From contig NC_059481.1 in assembly GCF_018139145.2 (NCBI RefSeq), positions 6,436,368 through 6,500,367 on the forward strand: 64,000 bases of DNA, read 5' to 3'. The notes beneath the pieces were generated by a model that saw only the letters and a program-made list of their open reading frames with translations, was not told the origin of the DNA and did no database searches. Shown here piece by piece: positions 26,701 to 38,888 of the stretch; position 1 is the stretch's first letter; each line of letters starts with the position of its first letter. The position numbers and the translations under genes were made by a program. Origin of the DNA: Gymnogyps californianus (taxonomy: Eukaryota > Chordata > Aves > Accipitriformes > Cathartidae).

Positions 26701-29700
26701 AGTTTTAGAAATAACCCATAATTGAAAAAAACTACGGTGTTTTTCCCTAACCCTGATACTAACTTGCAGATTTTTAACATAAGCAAAAATTCCAACAATT
26801 GAACATGATTTAGAAGAACTGTGTTTTAATCCTGTTTTATTGACTGTAGGAATGAGTGTCTTCAGAGTACTTAAAACAGGTTAGTATCCATTATAATTGA
26901 TTATATTCATATTTTAGTTCTTTCTCAGTATAAAATGTGATGCATGACCTTCACTGCATGACTTTCCTACAGCTTGACACCTTGAGCTGAGGAAGAGTTC
27001 AAGTTTCAGGTTCTGATCAGCTACATGACAAGCTGTGACTGCTCAGTCACCAGCATAGCTATTGAGTTGTTTAATGGCCTTTAATACTGTGTCTGCGATA
27101 TATTGTTCTGTGCTATTCAAATGGGAGGAGGAGTGCTTTCTCTCTAGATTTGTCTGATGCATGGTTTTCAGTTTTCCTAATGGGTTCTTCACAGACTGTC
27201 AATTACTTATGTAGTTTAAATGAAACACATAGTTGCTATACTTAAATTATGCATCTTCAAAACGTTGTGAAATGAATCATTCCAGATTCCATGTCTTGTA
27301 TCTTTTATTTTCTCCTTTGTGTCTCTAGTTGTTTTGAAAATCTTGAAGATGACATTAAAGCATAGTTTTTAGTGGGAAAAAGAATTAAGCCTTCTATTCT
27401 TCTTAGTTTAGTTTTCCAAACTGAATGCAATAACTGAGGAACTCCCTGTTTCACAGAAATGAGGATGGGAGTCATAGGGTTGGGGGAAATTACCAGTTCT
27501 GTTTTGCTGCATAATGTGTCTGTGTGAGCTCCTTCCTACTGTAGCTTATTTAGCTGCTGTATACACTGAGCTGGTATGCTTAATATCGAATTCCAGCATA
27601 TGATATGAATCCCTGGCAAGCTAGTAACTTGCTATTCTTTCTACATTATATGCATCTAAGGACTTACAAGGACTTGCTTTTTGTACGTAATCTGAATCTC
27701 ACAATCTCAATTCTGCCGTTATTTTTAGGGTACTTTTAAGAGAGGGAAACTTTCCCATCAGTCTGTCGCTGAAGCTGTGGGATGAGCCAATTGATGGGAT
27801 CAGTATTTTTAAGGGGAACGTGGAAAAATCACCATTATGTGTTTTACCTTGATGTGAGGAACAATGCAAAGTGAAGAGTAACAGACAGTCAAGCCTTGTG
27901 TTTAAAATAGCAGCTGAATTGTCTACCTCAAGGCATGAATATGCTGGACTCCACTTTAAAAGACTATACTGAGCTCTTAATGTGTTGACTGTGCACTTGA
28001 CATATAACTAAGCATTTGAGTCTTTCTCTAATCTCTGTGTACAAGAAGATAAAGGATGCTTGAAGAATTGGATCAATACGACTGTTTATACAAAGCTCGT
28101 AATGCTAACACTTTTGATGTCCTTTAAGCTTCTGCCTTCATATCCCTGTCAGCTCAATCGCCTGCACACATTTTCTGAGTCAAACTAGCATAAGCCAAGG
28201 AGGGGAGAAATGTGTTCCATTTGTCACATGGAAGAACCACTAGTCAGGGTAACAAGAATTTTTCTAGCTAGAGGAGAAATCTTTTCCTTCATCAGTAACT
28301 CGTGACAGACTACAGAGACTTAGGAAATAGACAAAGTGATAGATGTTTCTCATGCAATGGTTACAGAGATTTCAAGTGATGAAGGTTCAGTGCAAAAAGA
28401 AAATCTGTTTATGCTAGCACTTCAGACTGTGCTCAAGAACTGTCAAAGGTGTCTGCAAGAACGTGAAACATTAGCCAGTCATAGGTTTTTTTGCAGATGA
28501 GCTATAGACAGATGCTGTATGTCAAATTTTGTACCCTTCCCCCACAGTTTTCAACACAGACACCTACAGGACATGGCAGAGCCACTTTCCATAACTAGAA
28601 TAATAATTTCTTTGATGCTTGTCATTTCTCTTTAAGAGGACCTATGTACTGATAGTGGCCATCTTTAACATAAAAACCTCTTCCTTCAGGTGATCTTGTT
28701 ATTACTTCTTAAATATTACTGCTTCCTTATTATTAGAGACATCTTTTCCTTCATATGTTGCTTGAGCTAAATGAAATCTTTGCAAAGAACCACTGAGCAA
28801 TGTAACTGTGGGTAAGGCTTTATTCTGAATGTAGAACTTATACTGGAGAAGCCTAGTCTTAACAGAAACTAAGCACAAAGCTAATATTATAAAAGATAAT
28901 GCTTTAGTCTTGTCCTAAAACTACTTCAGATTGCATGCATGAAACAAAAATAATGGAAGTGAGCACACACTTGAGACTTTGTGGGGAGATGCTGATCCAG
29001 GTTCAACAGAATATTAGCAGAGAAGGTTTTCAGCACTGCGCGGCTAGTCCGAAGCTGCTGAGAATATTGTAAGAAGTATTTCAGTCCTGTCAGAAGTAGA
29101 AGTGGAAAATGGGATCCCTTTTGAGTTTAGGAAAAGGATTGCATGAGCGTCTCAGATGAGAATTGAGTTACTTCTAAAAACTGGGTGGAGGAAGCTTCTT
29201 CCACTCCTTGTCAGTGATTACTTTGAAATGTCAGGCAAAAAACTGAGAAAGTTACTGTGAATATTCATTCTTAATGAAGAACTTGTCTCCCATCTAGCCT
29301 CAGTTGATTTTGCTGAGACTCCTTCCTACCCTCAAAAGACCTGTTTGAGATCAAGTTCTTTGTTTTGAAATATATATGTAGCATCTTTAATCTGTATTTC
29401 CTCATTTTCTTTGCTAACTTCACACAGAAATTATTGCAGGGACCATGCAGATGTAAAAAGATAAATTCAAAATTTGTCCCCAGAATTGTAAAGAAAATGC
29501 AGCTGAGATTACTCTACACCACGAACCTTTTGATAGCTAATGATAATTTTATTCTGTATATTTATATCTCTGTATAATTTGTCATAGACCAAGTTGTGGT
29601 CATATGGGGAGCATTCTTCAGTTTATTAGTCCACTATACAGGGGAATACAACAGACAGAGTAAGCAGTATTTGAGGTTGATCTTAAACTGGGTATTCACA

Positions 29701-32700
29701 GCAGCTAACCTTAGCCTATGCTTACTCTGTAGTCAGTGGGTAAAGAGAAGGGAGAAGGCTCCTTCAGGACTATTCATAATAACAAAATTAAGTTCTTAAG
29801 ATCTGAAGTTAGCCTTAATGTTTGATTCCTACACAGATTATGATTATAATCTCCCATACACTAGTCAGGTGAAAGGCCATTTGTAAGGAAGAGTAAGGAA
29901 GAACTTGTATTTCACAGAACGACTGAAGAAATTATTTGCAGGGATAGCAATAACTGCTATAAATCTCACTGCAAGTTATGTATAAGCTTGAGTTTTTGCA
30001 CACTGTACTATCAAGTTAAAGACAGTGTTCAGTGAAATGGATAAAAACTAAAAAAAATACCCAGAAAACTAAATAAATTCTTGAAGCTGCAGTGTGTGTG
30101 CGTGTGTAAGAAATGCCAAAAAGGGATGAGCTACATGGATTTCCTTGTGCCCTAACGATCACAGTATCCATGGTAATCTTTTAGATCGCTTATTTACGAC
30201 AGCAAACTAAATGGAATAATTTTTAGCATAATTCAAGTGGTACATTGTGATTTGCTAAAAAAAATATTTGTACTGCAAGCACACACATTAAGTCCTCTTC
30301 CAACTGAAGAAGTAGTTCGAGTGTTGGATGAAAAGGGTTTCTTTTTCTGTGCAGCTGATGCATTGAACAAAACTATAAAAATGTTTCAATCATTGTTTGT
30401 TAATATGTAGCTGAAAAAAGGAATATATGTTGACTGCTTGATTATTTCCAGGGCAGTGAAAAAAGTTACGTCTCCTTAGCAGAAACATCATAATTTGATT
30501 CTGAAGGCTGCATAACAGAGTTTTTAGTTATTTCCCCATAGCTAATAGGAGTTTCATAGCGTAGATATTTCAGTTTGTTAACATGGTATACATGGAAACG
30601 TTGAGGCATATTCACACTTGATGGTTATTTCTATCCCTTGCAGTTGAAGTATCTTTGAAAGTGTTAGAGCTATTAAAAGTTACTTCTGTAAGTTGATGAG
30701 GGTTTTACAGTTGTGTTTTTTAAGTTCTGTGACGGTGATAAAGATGAGGGTCATAGGTAAATGCGGTTTGACTGCTGCTTATATTTCCTTTGCAATGTAT
30801 GAAATGATTCTTTTTATGTTATTCTGAACTTTAAAATAATCTACTTCTGTATGAGGATATCTGTGATGTGGTACCTTCATGAGTAAGTTCCAACAAAGAA
30901 TTGAAGATAATTCTTTTGTCAGATGTATGATTCTTGCATGAAAATATATCACAGTGAAGGAAAAGAAAAGCTAGGAATCTTATTAAGTACTATATATTAG
31001 CTCACAAACACTTCATATTACAGTTGACTTGTTACACAGACAACTGGGATTTTTTGCATAAGGACTATTATCTACTGAGATTTGGTTATTTCCGTATGTA
31101 TTCTAGGAAATAACGAGAAATAATATAATGTTCTGTTTTCCTATCATAGTTCTCACAAATTCATAAAAATTGTGGACCTTGTTATATTTCTGCCTGTTTT
31201 AAAAGCATTATCGGAAGGAATGTTTTCCATGATGAAAGGGTTTGGGCAGATATCTGTTAAATCCTGATTTTGATAAGGCTGGGCTCAGTTACAAGCGTAT
31301 GAGTTTTGTGAATGGATTAAAAAACAAGAAACAGTAAACTGATTGTAAGTGCCTTTTAAAATAATAAGGTGAAGCTTATAGTAATTGGATTATGTATTTG
31401 CAAGCAGCAGGACTTAAGAGATAGGAGTAAATTATATGCGAAGGGAAATGCTGTTTCTTTTGAAAATAAATAAGTCCCATGAAATAGTGTTCCTTCTTTC
31501 TTCGTGTGTTTGTCCCTTTTTTCCATGAAAGAAAATGGCTATCCTTAGAGTCTTCTCCTGGATAACTCTTTACTAGTTCATTGCCGTAGATTTTGATAGC
31601 TTATGAGAAGAAAAAATTCCAAAGGTGTATTCGATTAATCTTAAGAAAGAGAACTGTTAGAGGAATTTTTAAGTTTGAATTGCCATTTTCACGTAGGATA
31701 CCCATAAGGATATTTTTGTACGTTCATAATTTTTTTTTTTTCCTTAATTGTCTGGTTTGTGCCCAGGTAATCTTCTTAATGCAAATTGTTGTATATGGTA
31801 ATTTATCTGCATTGAGAGCAGTATCCATTGGGCTCCTAAGGTCAAAGGTAAAGTTGATTTTTGCCAGTTATTATTATTCAAATAGCATAGAATAAGTATA
31901 ATGACTAATATACTACTTCTTTTTTTCCAGATTTCTCAGGGGACAAAATTTTGCTTATTCATACCTTCTACTGTGGCAAAAATGGATTATTTTCCTCACC
32001 ACAAACCAGCAGCATAACATCCATCTGACACATGCCTCAAGGAACTCTTATTTAGTCTGTTGTAAGTAAGTCAAATTAAAAACTTGCTTAAAAGTAGCTT
32101 TAATCAGCTGTGTATCTATTTACAGCTCAAGAATAAGCAGCCTTAACAGGAGAACTTGTCTTAGCAGTCTGGCTTTTCAGCAGCAGCTGTTTGTTCTTAA
32201 ATGAAAGTATAGGAGGAAGTAACTTGCTGTAAAGCAGAGGTTGAGGTTGAGCAGCTTCCTGACCGCTGCACGCCAAAGTGTCATACCTGTGTGTTCTGTT
32301 TCTCTCCCCACATCCCCCGTTAAAAGTTAACTGCGATACATTGCAAATCAGAAGCTATGGGGTTATGCATGAATAACATGATCAAAAAGATTATCTGCAT
32401 TGTAAATGAAGACTTAGACTCCTGTTGCTATGACAATTAATTTTAGAATTCGCAGTGTAGAAATAGGGGGCTAAATAACTCAAAATGTAAGAAACAGCAA
32501 GTGGTTAAGCTGGTCTTCATTGTGTTTGTTGTTGAGCTGCGTGCATTTCGTGGTGCCTATAGGCCCAAGTGTTTCATTTTTAATGGAACGCAAACTTGAA
32601 AAAATTAATGAAACTCCACGTTACATATATCCAATAATGATTATTCAGACATCTTGCTTTTTATGTACTGAAGTAAATTTTATGCATGCAGAGTATATAA

Positions 32701-34192
32701 TATATGTGTTTGTGAGAGAAAACTGCGTTAATATCAGAGTTTTGGCCAGTATACCTTCTTTGTTTGAAAGAAGGATGACATCTGGAGGAATATGTTCAAT
32801 ATTTAGAAACAATATCTTCTTGCAGCATCAGGAAAAATTTATAAATGAGGAAAACAAGGGAAAAAAATAAGGAAAAAATTCTGAATGAGGAAAAAATCTA
32901 GCTTGTTCATATTGCTTTTGTAGAGATATAATCTAGTGGAAGAGATGCACATTACTTAATGAAACTGTGCATTTAATAAGAGGCCTCAGATTAACATTTA
33001 AAACCCTAATTGTTATATTCCCAGTACATTACGGTATAATACTGCCTACTTCTTTATCACTCTCCCAGATAAAAGAATAATTGATACTTGAATTTGATTT
33101 AAAATGAAGGTATTTGTTTTAGGGAAATTCCAATTTTATCAGTGGCATTACATTTATCTCTTGCACTGCTGCTTTCTGCCAGAATATAATCAACACACTA
33201 TGAGGGCCCTTGTGAATAAAATAAGGGAAACACTATAATTGCCTTACATTCTTTCTCTTTATCTGTTGTCCTGTATGAAAGCAAAAACATTATAGCAATG
33301 GTGTTGTTTTATCCTGAAAAAATACTGATGAAGGGATATAGAGGATCCTTACCTGGAAAGGCTCTGTCTCCTGCTCGTTGCTTTATTTCAGTTCTGGATC
33401 CCTATTTCTGTGGAATTCTCGTTTATCTATGATATTTTTTCCCTTTAAGAATGTAATCATTCTTGAGTAAGAACAATAGTGTTATGAAAACTCTCTGAAT
33501 CTCCATGAAAATACAGTTGTAAAAATGTTCCAGCAGAACATCTGAGCAGATGAATTAATCCTCCTGCATGTGCATCTGACGTAGGACTGGTGCTGTGCTT
33601 TTTGCTAGGCTGCCATCAGTGGTGGAGTGCAAGTAAAGGACCTCTCAGGTGTTATCAGTGTTATCAGTGACTGTAGGTGTTTCAGAACATTTTATGGGGA
33701 CTCAGGTATTTTAAGGTATTGAGTGTCTCTAGCTTTCCATAGTGTTTCTTCAGTGGGAGTGTGCCATAGCTCTTAAACACAGCGTGATCTTTTCAATTTT
33801 TCTTTTCTACTTTCTTTATCTTAGCCTCCAATAATAGGTTATAACTTCTAATTCTTAAATAAATCACCTTAAAAGATGATTTAGTGATGTCCTTTATCAA
33901 TAGTTCTATCTTCAAATAATTCAAATAAATAAGCAAATAGTAGACATTTTAAATGAATAGCATTTCTGAAAACTGAAATGTAGCTGCGTTTTTAAAATAC
34001 TTCCCAGTTGGTCTCTGAACTTTGGGGGTATTCTTCCTAGAACGGAACTTAACCTAGTTGAACAATTCTCTTCTCTTGGATAATAGCTCTTCTTCAATGG
34101 TTTCTACAGGGGTTTAGTGTGTTGTCTGAGGACTCTTCAGCATAGCTTCCCTCATTCTCTATGTTTTCACTTCTGTGTCTAATGTATCAGTT
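14772..34192 (+). other. Intronic stretch
   Basis: About 19.4 kb with no gene or well-preserved mobile element that I recognise. It contains short open frames (none longer than 151 codons), the minus-strand G-quadruplex motif at 23885 and an A-rich tract near 25.67-25.71 kb. A weak exon-like pair of splice signals bounds 22160-22324. Confidence 0.5.
23885..23905 (-). other. Potential G-quadruplex, minus strand, 1-base loops
   Basis: CCCACCCCACCCCCCACCCC on the plus strand gives four G runs of 3 to 6 with single-T loops on the minus strand, the most stable loop arrangement known for parallel quadruplexes. Confidence 0.55.
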
Positions 34193-34490
34193 CAGGGCTT
34201 GTCTACACAAGATACTGAGGAAAATTCATGCAAGTCAACTAAATGTAGGAATTTAAAGAGGGCAGCTTAAATCCAACCAAGTCTCTGTGTGCACTCTCCC
34301 ATTCATAATCAAAGTGGCCTCCAGTGAATTTAGTTTAATTCACTTTGAAGGCAAGATGAGCCAAACCAAATTAAGGCCACGTTTTATTCCCAGATGAAAG
34401 TGTTTGCAAAGGAATTTAATGGACATGGACAAATCCAGTTAAATTAATTTGGGTTAATTTTCCTGAGTTCCATTGTGTAGCCAAAACCTT
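34193..34490. mobile_element. Old palindromic non-autonomous DNA element (MITE-like)
   Basis: The left end GGCTTGTCTACACAA (34196-34210) and the reverse complement of the right end (34473-34487) match at 12 of 15 positions. The interior of about 300 bases is rich in TTTAATT/AATTAAA words on both arms. This layout resembles ancient short inverted-repeat transposons with a CTTGTCTACAC terminus found in amniotes. No transposase is present. The exact ends and target duplication are not clear. Confidence 0.5.
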
Positions 34491-36003
34491 AGTAATAATG
34501 CCTGATTGGAGCTTTTATTTGTCTTTCTTGTTCTTCACCTTTTGTTCCTATAACTGATATTTTATACTTGAGAAGGTAGAGAAGGTAGATGGCCCATAAT
34601 TGTACTAGTCAGTAAATGTCTTGTTATCTTACATGTTTTGAGAGTCCACGTTATATAATTAACATATAAATACCCCACTTTGCCATCAGGTCTAGTGCAT
34701 GTTACCTTTTGTTAGGTAGGTACCATCATTTTAGCTGCTTCAACTAATGCCTTCTAATTCATCACTGTAACTACGTCTGCTGTCAAGATCTTATCCATCC
34801 AGCAACTTTTTAAAGTATTTTTTACAGATTTTGCAGAACTGGGTGGTTATTATTGCAGATAAGTTGTGATCACATGTCCTTTCTATAATGTAATTATGCA
34901 GTGCCTCTTAATGGAGTGATTTGCCGTTCTGGTGGTAGAACTCAGTCAAGTGCAGCTAATTTGAATGGAGTCAGATCAAAGGTGCTTGTATGACTTAGGA
35001 GCTGGTCTTCCTAGCTCAGTACAGAGGCGTTAAGGAGCATTTTGGTGAAGTGTACTATAGCTTAAATGGTACAGTTTGTACAGATATGTTTCCTGAATAA
35101 TATTTTGTTTCTTTCATTGGAGTTCTGTGAGCAGCATGGGCTTAGTCATACAAAACAGATTGCAAAATTTAGGTCCACCTCATCTGTGATAAATGTGTAT
35201 AATATACAATTAGTTCTATGGGAGATGTTCTGACTGTGAGGTTAAAAACTGGCTTTCATCTTCATATTCTTGGCAGCTAAAACTGGAAGCTATTTGAAGA
35301 TAAAAGTCTGTTTAAAACAAAACAGGTGGAGGCTGGTGAAGTAATCTTTAATCTAATGTGAATGGGATGAATACAAAGTGTAAAAGTTAAATACTTAAGA
35401 GATATGGTCTTTTTTAATTGGCCTTTAAAATTCTGTGATATAGGAGTCTGAGCATAAATAACTACTCTTCAATTATTAAGTCTACTATGATCTGTGAGAT
35501 CTGTTCTGAGAGTGTTTGGCTTAAGCGGCTTTATGCATTGTGTGAAAAAGCTGCCTTGTGTCCAGGGATTTATGGTCAAATTTGAATTTCTGGTGGACTG
35601 GAGTATCCTGCTGGTAGGCAGCATGAGTGCCATGCAAGTTAGGGCAATACTAGAGAGATGTTGTAGAAGTTGAAGGTCTGGAATCTCTGGGAACAGTGAA
35701 ATCACTGCAGAGGGAGCTAGGACGTCCTGAGTGAACAAAAGGTGTGGAATATTTCTTTGTAACCAGTTTTGTTATTTGTCACTCAATCACCTGAGAGCTA
35801 CTTTTGTTAGGAAACAGAGCGAGATTCTATTTGAATGTGTTTATTGAGACACTGCGCGTCTTTTCAACTAAAGTCATTGTGTCTAGGAAAAAACTGTCTT
35901 GAGAACTTAAGAACTTTCTGGAAAAACTTGATGTCAGAATTTCTGTCCAGTTGTTTGTATTTATTTATGGTCTTGTGCAGTCTTGACAAATTAAGGTGAA
36001 CAT

Positions 36004-36026
36004 TTAAATAAATAAATAAATAAAAA
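36004..36026 (+). repeat. AAAT/AATA tetranucleotide repeat
   Basis: About five units of AAAT. Confidence 0.75.
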
Positions 36027-36656
36027 TTTAAAAATCCCCAAGTCCTGGATCTTTCAGTATTTCAGGTGTGATTCAGGTACCTAAATATGCATCTGATAAG
36101 TAGTATAGGTAGAAATAGGTGATTGAGGTACCCGACTTACACATAGATGTGTATTGCCATTTTGAAAGCTCTGTATCATCTGGGATAGCCACATGGGACT
36201 AGCAAATATGACGCAGACCCATATACTTCTGGAGTAGCAGCTGAAACCCAGAAGATACTATATGATATCTAGAGTAGCACTAGCTACATACCTTTATGTG
36301 CCTGAATTGATTTCTATGTGGTTTATTAGACTGTGCAGTCATGTTTTACCTCTGCTTTCTCCTCTCGGACATAACTTTTCTCTGAACCCCATGTGTTTGT
36401 TTTCCTCCTTCCAATTACTGGATCATGGTAAATAAATAAATTGAATTACAAATCTGTACACCTTTCTTCATATAGCTAGAGATGCTGTTGAGTAATTTGC
36501 CAGAAAGTTTCTCCTTTTAAATTTTGAGACTTGTACAATGTCATGTACAGCTGTCATCAGTCAGGCTGGAATTTTAAAATACTTCACATTATGTAGCTTC
36601 TGCTTTGGAATTTGTCTGAAATTGAGTTCTTCCTCCTGGTTATTTTTTAGTTGATT

Positions 36657-36677
36657 AAAAAAAAAAAAAAAAAAAAA
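36657..36677 (+). repeat. Poly-A tract (21 A)
   Basis: An uninterrupted run of 21 A follows a T-rich stretch. No retroposed gene or SINE body is recognisable upstream, so it is a plain homopolymer. Confidence 0.85.
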
Positions 36678-36821
36678 TCATGCTTCCAGGATGAAGTACT
36701 ATAGTCATACTAACACTTGTTAAAAACCAACCAATCAACCAACAAACAAAAAGAAACCAGAAGAAAATTGTATGCAAAAATATACACTCTTCAAGAAAAA
36801 TATTTTTTTCTTCTTTCCCCG

Positions 36822-36853
<32 letters not shown>
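36822..36853 (+). repeat. Poly-C tract (32 C)
   Basis: An uninterrupted run of 32 C, preceded by CCCCG and flanked by pyrimidine-rich sequence (TTCTTCTTTCCCC and TTTTCTTTCCCTC). Long G/C homopolymers are rare in vertebrate DNA and hard to sequence, so the true length is uncertain. Confidence 0.85.
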
Positions 36854-37860
36854 TTTTCTTTCCCTCTGGGAAAGGTAGTTGTTGCTGAAATTTTCCCTTT
36901 CAGAATTCAATGTTAGAGTGTTCCAGTTTTGACTTAACTTAATCACTATGGTAGATTTGTCCAAGGATATATTTTATAGAAGTAATACATAAATAAGCGT
37001 TATTGATTTAGTGTAGTCACTCTAGTAGTGCATTGATTGGGTAATATACTCATCTGCAAATGACACACGGCTTGTGGCTGTCTAAATACTGGATTCTTAT
37101 TGATACACAAACCCCCATTTGAATCCAAGATAACAGCAAATCTCTGTTAAATGTAGTTGCCAAATTGCTGGGCCACTTAAATTCAAAGGACCAAGAAAAA
37201 TAAGAAAATAAGCTATTCTTTCTGCAAGCAGTAAAATTAATTTAATTATAAGTATACAAATGTATCAAGAAGAGAAGAACTGAGCAACGTGAATTTATGA
37301 AGGGCCATACAGAGGTTTTCATCCATTGGTATTTAAACAAATATAGATGTTAAACTGCCAAAGTTTAAACCTTCAGGATTAAAGAAACAAGAAAAGAACA
37401 ATGAAACAATTGTCAAATGTGAGACTAATTCAAAGTAATTAACATTTTCAGAAACATTTGGAGGTTTTCAAATAAATTAGAGTGAGCATTTCGGTCAAGA
37501 GATTATTCAGGTAGCTTCTGTTTAACTCATAACAGTGTCCTGAATAGAATTATTTCCTTTTCATTTGCTGAAAATTTGAAGTAGACTTTTATAATTAATC
37601 TTAACTATCCATTAGTAGTTGTTTGCATAATTATGCAAACTTTGGGCAAGGAGTCGCCTGTAGCTTTTGGAGGAGAAGTTTATAGATTCAAAACAAACAG
37701 GGCAAGAATATACTTCATAACTGTATCTGCATTGTGCAAATGCAGCGAGATTGCCTGCTTTGTAATCTGTAATGCCCTTTAGTTCTGTAAACCAACAAAC
37801 TGTATTAAGAAGCAATATTTTAGTCCATTTATGACTTAAACTTACTAGCTGTATAATTTT

Positions 37861-37921
37861 CACACACACACAAAAAAAAACAAAAAAGAAAAAAAACCCC
37901 AAAAAAACCCCAAAAAGCCCC
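37861..37921 (+). repeat. CA microsatellite merging into A-rich/C4 tract
   Basis: (CA)5 runs into an A-rich tract punctuated by three CCCC blocks at 37897-37900, 37908-37911 and 37918-37921. Low complexity; open frames across it are artefacts. Confidence 0.7.
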
Positions 37922-38871
37922 AACCTAAAAAAGGGTTGGCTTCAGTTCCGTTACAAGCAGGGGTTCACTCTGAGATGCCCACAACTAAATATACATTCAG
38001 AGATAGCTACTGGCATTAGCAGCTAGGTAATAAAGCCAAACCTGTACTGTCAGTGATAGAAGACCATGGTGATGATGTATCAGGAGAATAGTCAGTCTTG
38101 CTGGAACATGCTAGATTAAAAAGTTTAAAGGTATCTGCAGCAGACAAGTTCAAAGTGTTAAGACAGTGTTATCTTCCATACTTCTGCATCTCCTTCACCA
38201 GTGCATGATCCCAAGTGGCATTTTCTGGCTGACTGGAATCAGCAGTAACAAGTGAAAGATGGAAGGCCAGGATTTGTACGTGTACATCATTTTGCAAGTT
38301 TCTCAAGCCTAAATACGTTCTAATGCTTCAAAAGAAGATAAGGTGACAGAACAGCTCTGGTCATCCTTACCAAAAAATTCAACTATGCTGGATGGTACCA
38401 GCAAGTTTTCATCCTAGTGCAAAACAAAGATAAAGAACAAGCAAGATAGTAGTGTGTTGGAACAAGCCTGTGCAGTTTATTGAGGTGCTAATTTAAGACT
38501 GTGGACTGGTTTTGGGGTGGGGTTGGTTTGTTTGTTTTGTTGGGGTTTTTTATATTTGCATTTATGTAAATAATGTATGGGGCACTGATATTACTAGTAG
38601 GCTTGCCTTCTGCCACCTTACTAATCAAAATAAAATATCCTTCTTAGCTTCAACTGTAATTCTCTGCTCATAGTCTAAGAGGAAAAAGAAGAATTGATTT
38701 AGGCTATTCCTTGTGAATCTGAGAGAAAAAGTACATTTCAGACCAGCGAGCAAATTTTACAGTTAGCGAAAAACACCCTCTCTCCACTTTCTTAAATGAT
38801 CATGCTGTGGTCTGTCAGCAGAACACTTCTACCCCCAGCTGTTCCCTTGTCATGTAAGAGAGCTTTTGATA

Positions 38872-38888
38872 TTTTTTTTTTTTTTTTT
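38872..38888 (+). repeat. Poly-T tract (17 T)
   Basis: Homopolymer run of 17 T followed by five A-rich bases. Confidence 0.75.

Noticed and set aside
35469..35738. 89-codon minus-strand frame suspected to be a CR1 or other retroelement piece
   Set aside because: No CR1 or retroviral motif could be confirmed on a second look.
37612..37923. 103-codon minus-strand frame with Phe-rich start
   Set aside because: Its N-terminus is translation of the A-rich/CA repeat; low complexity.
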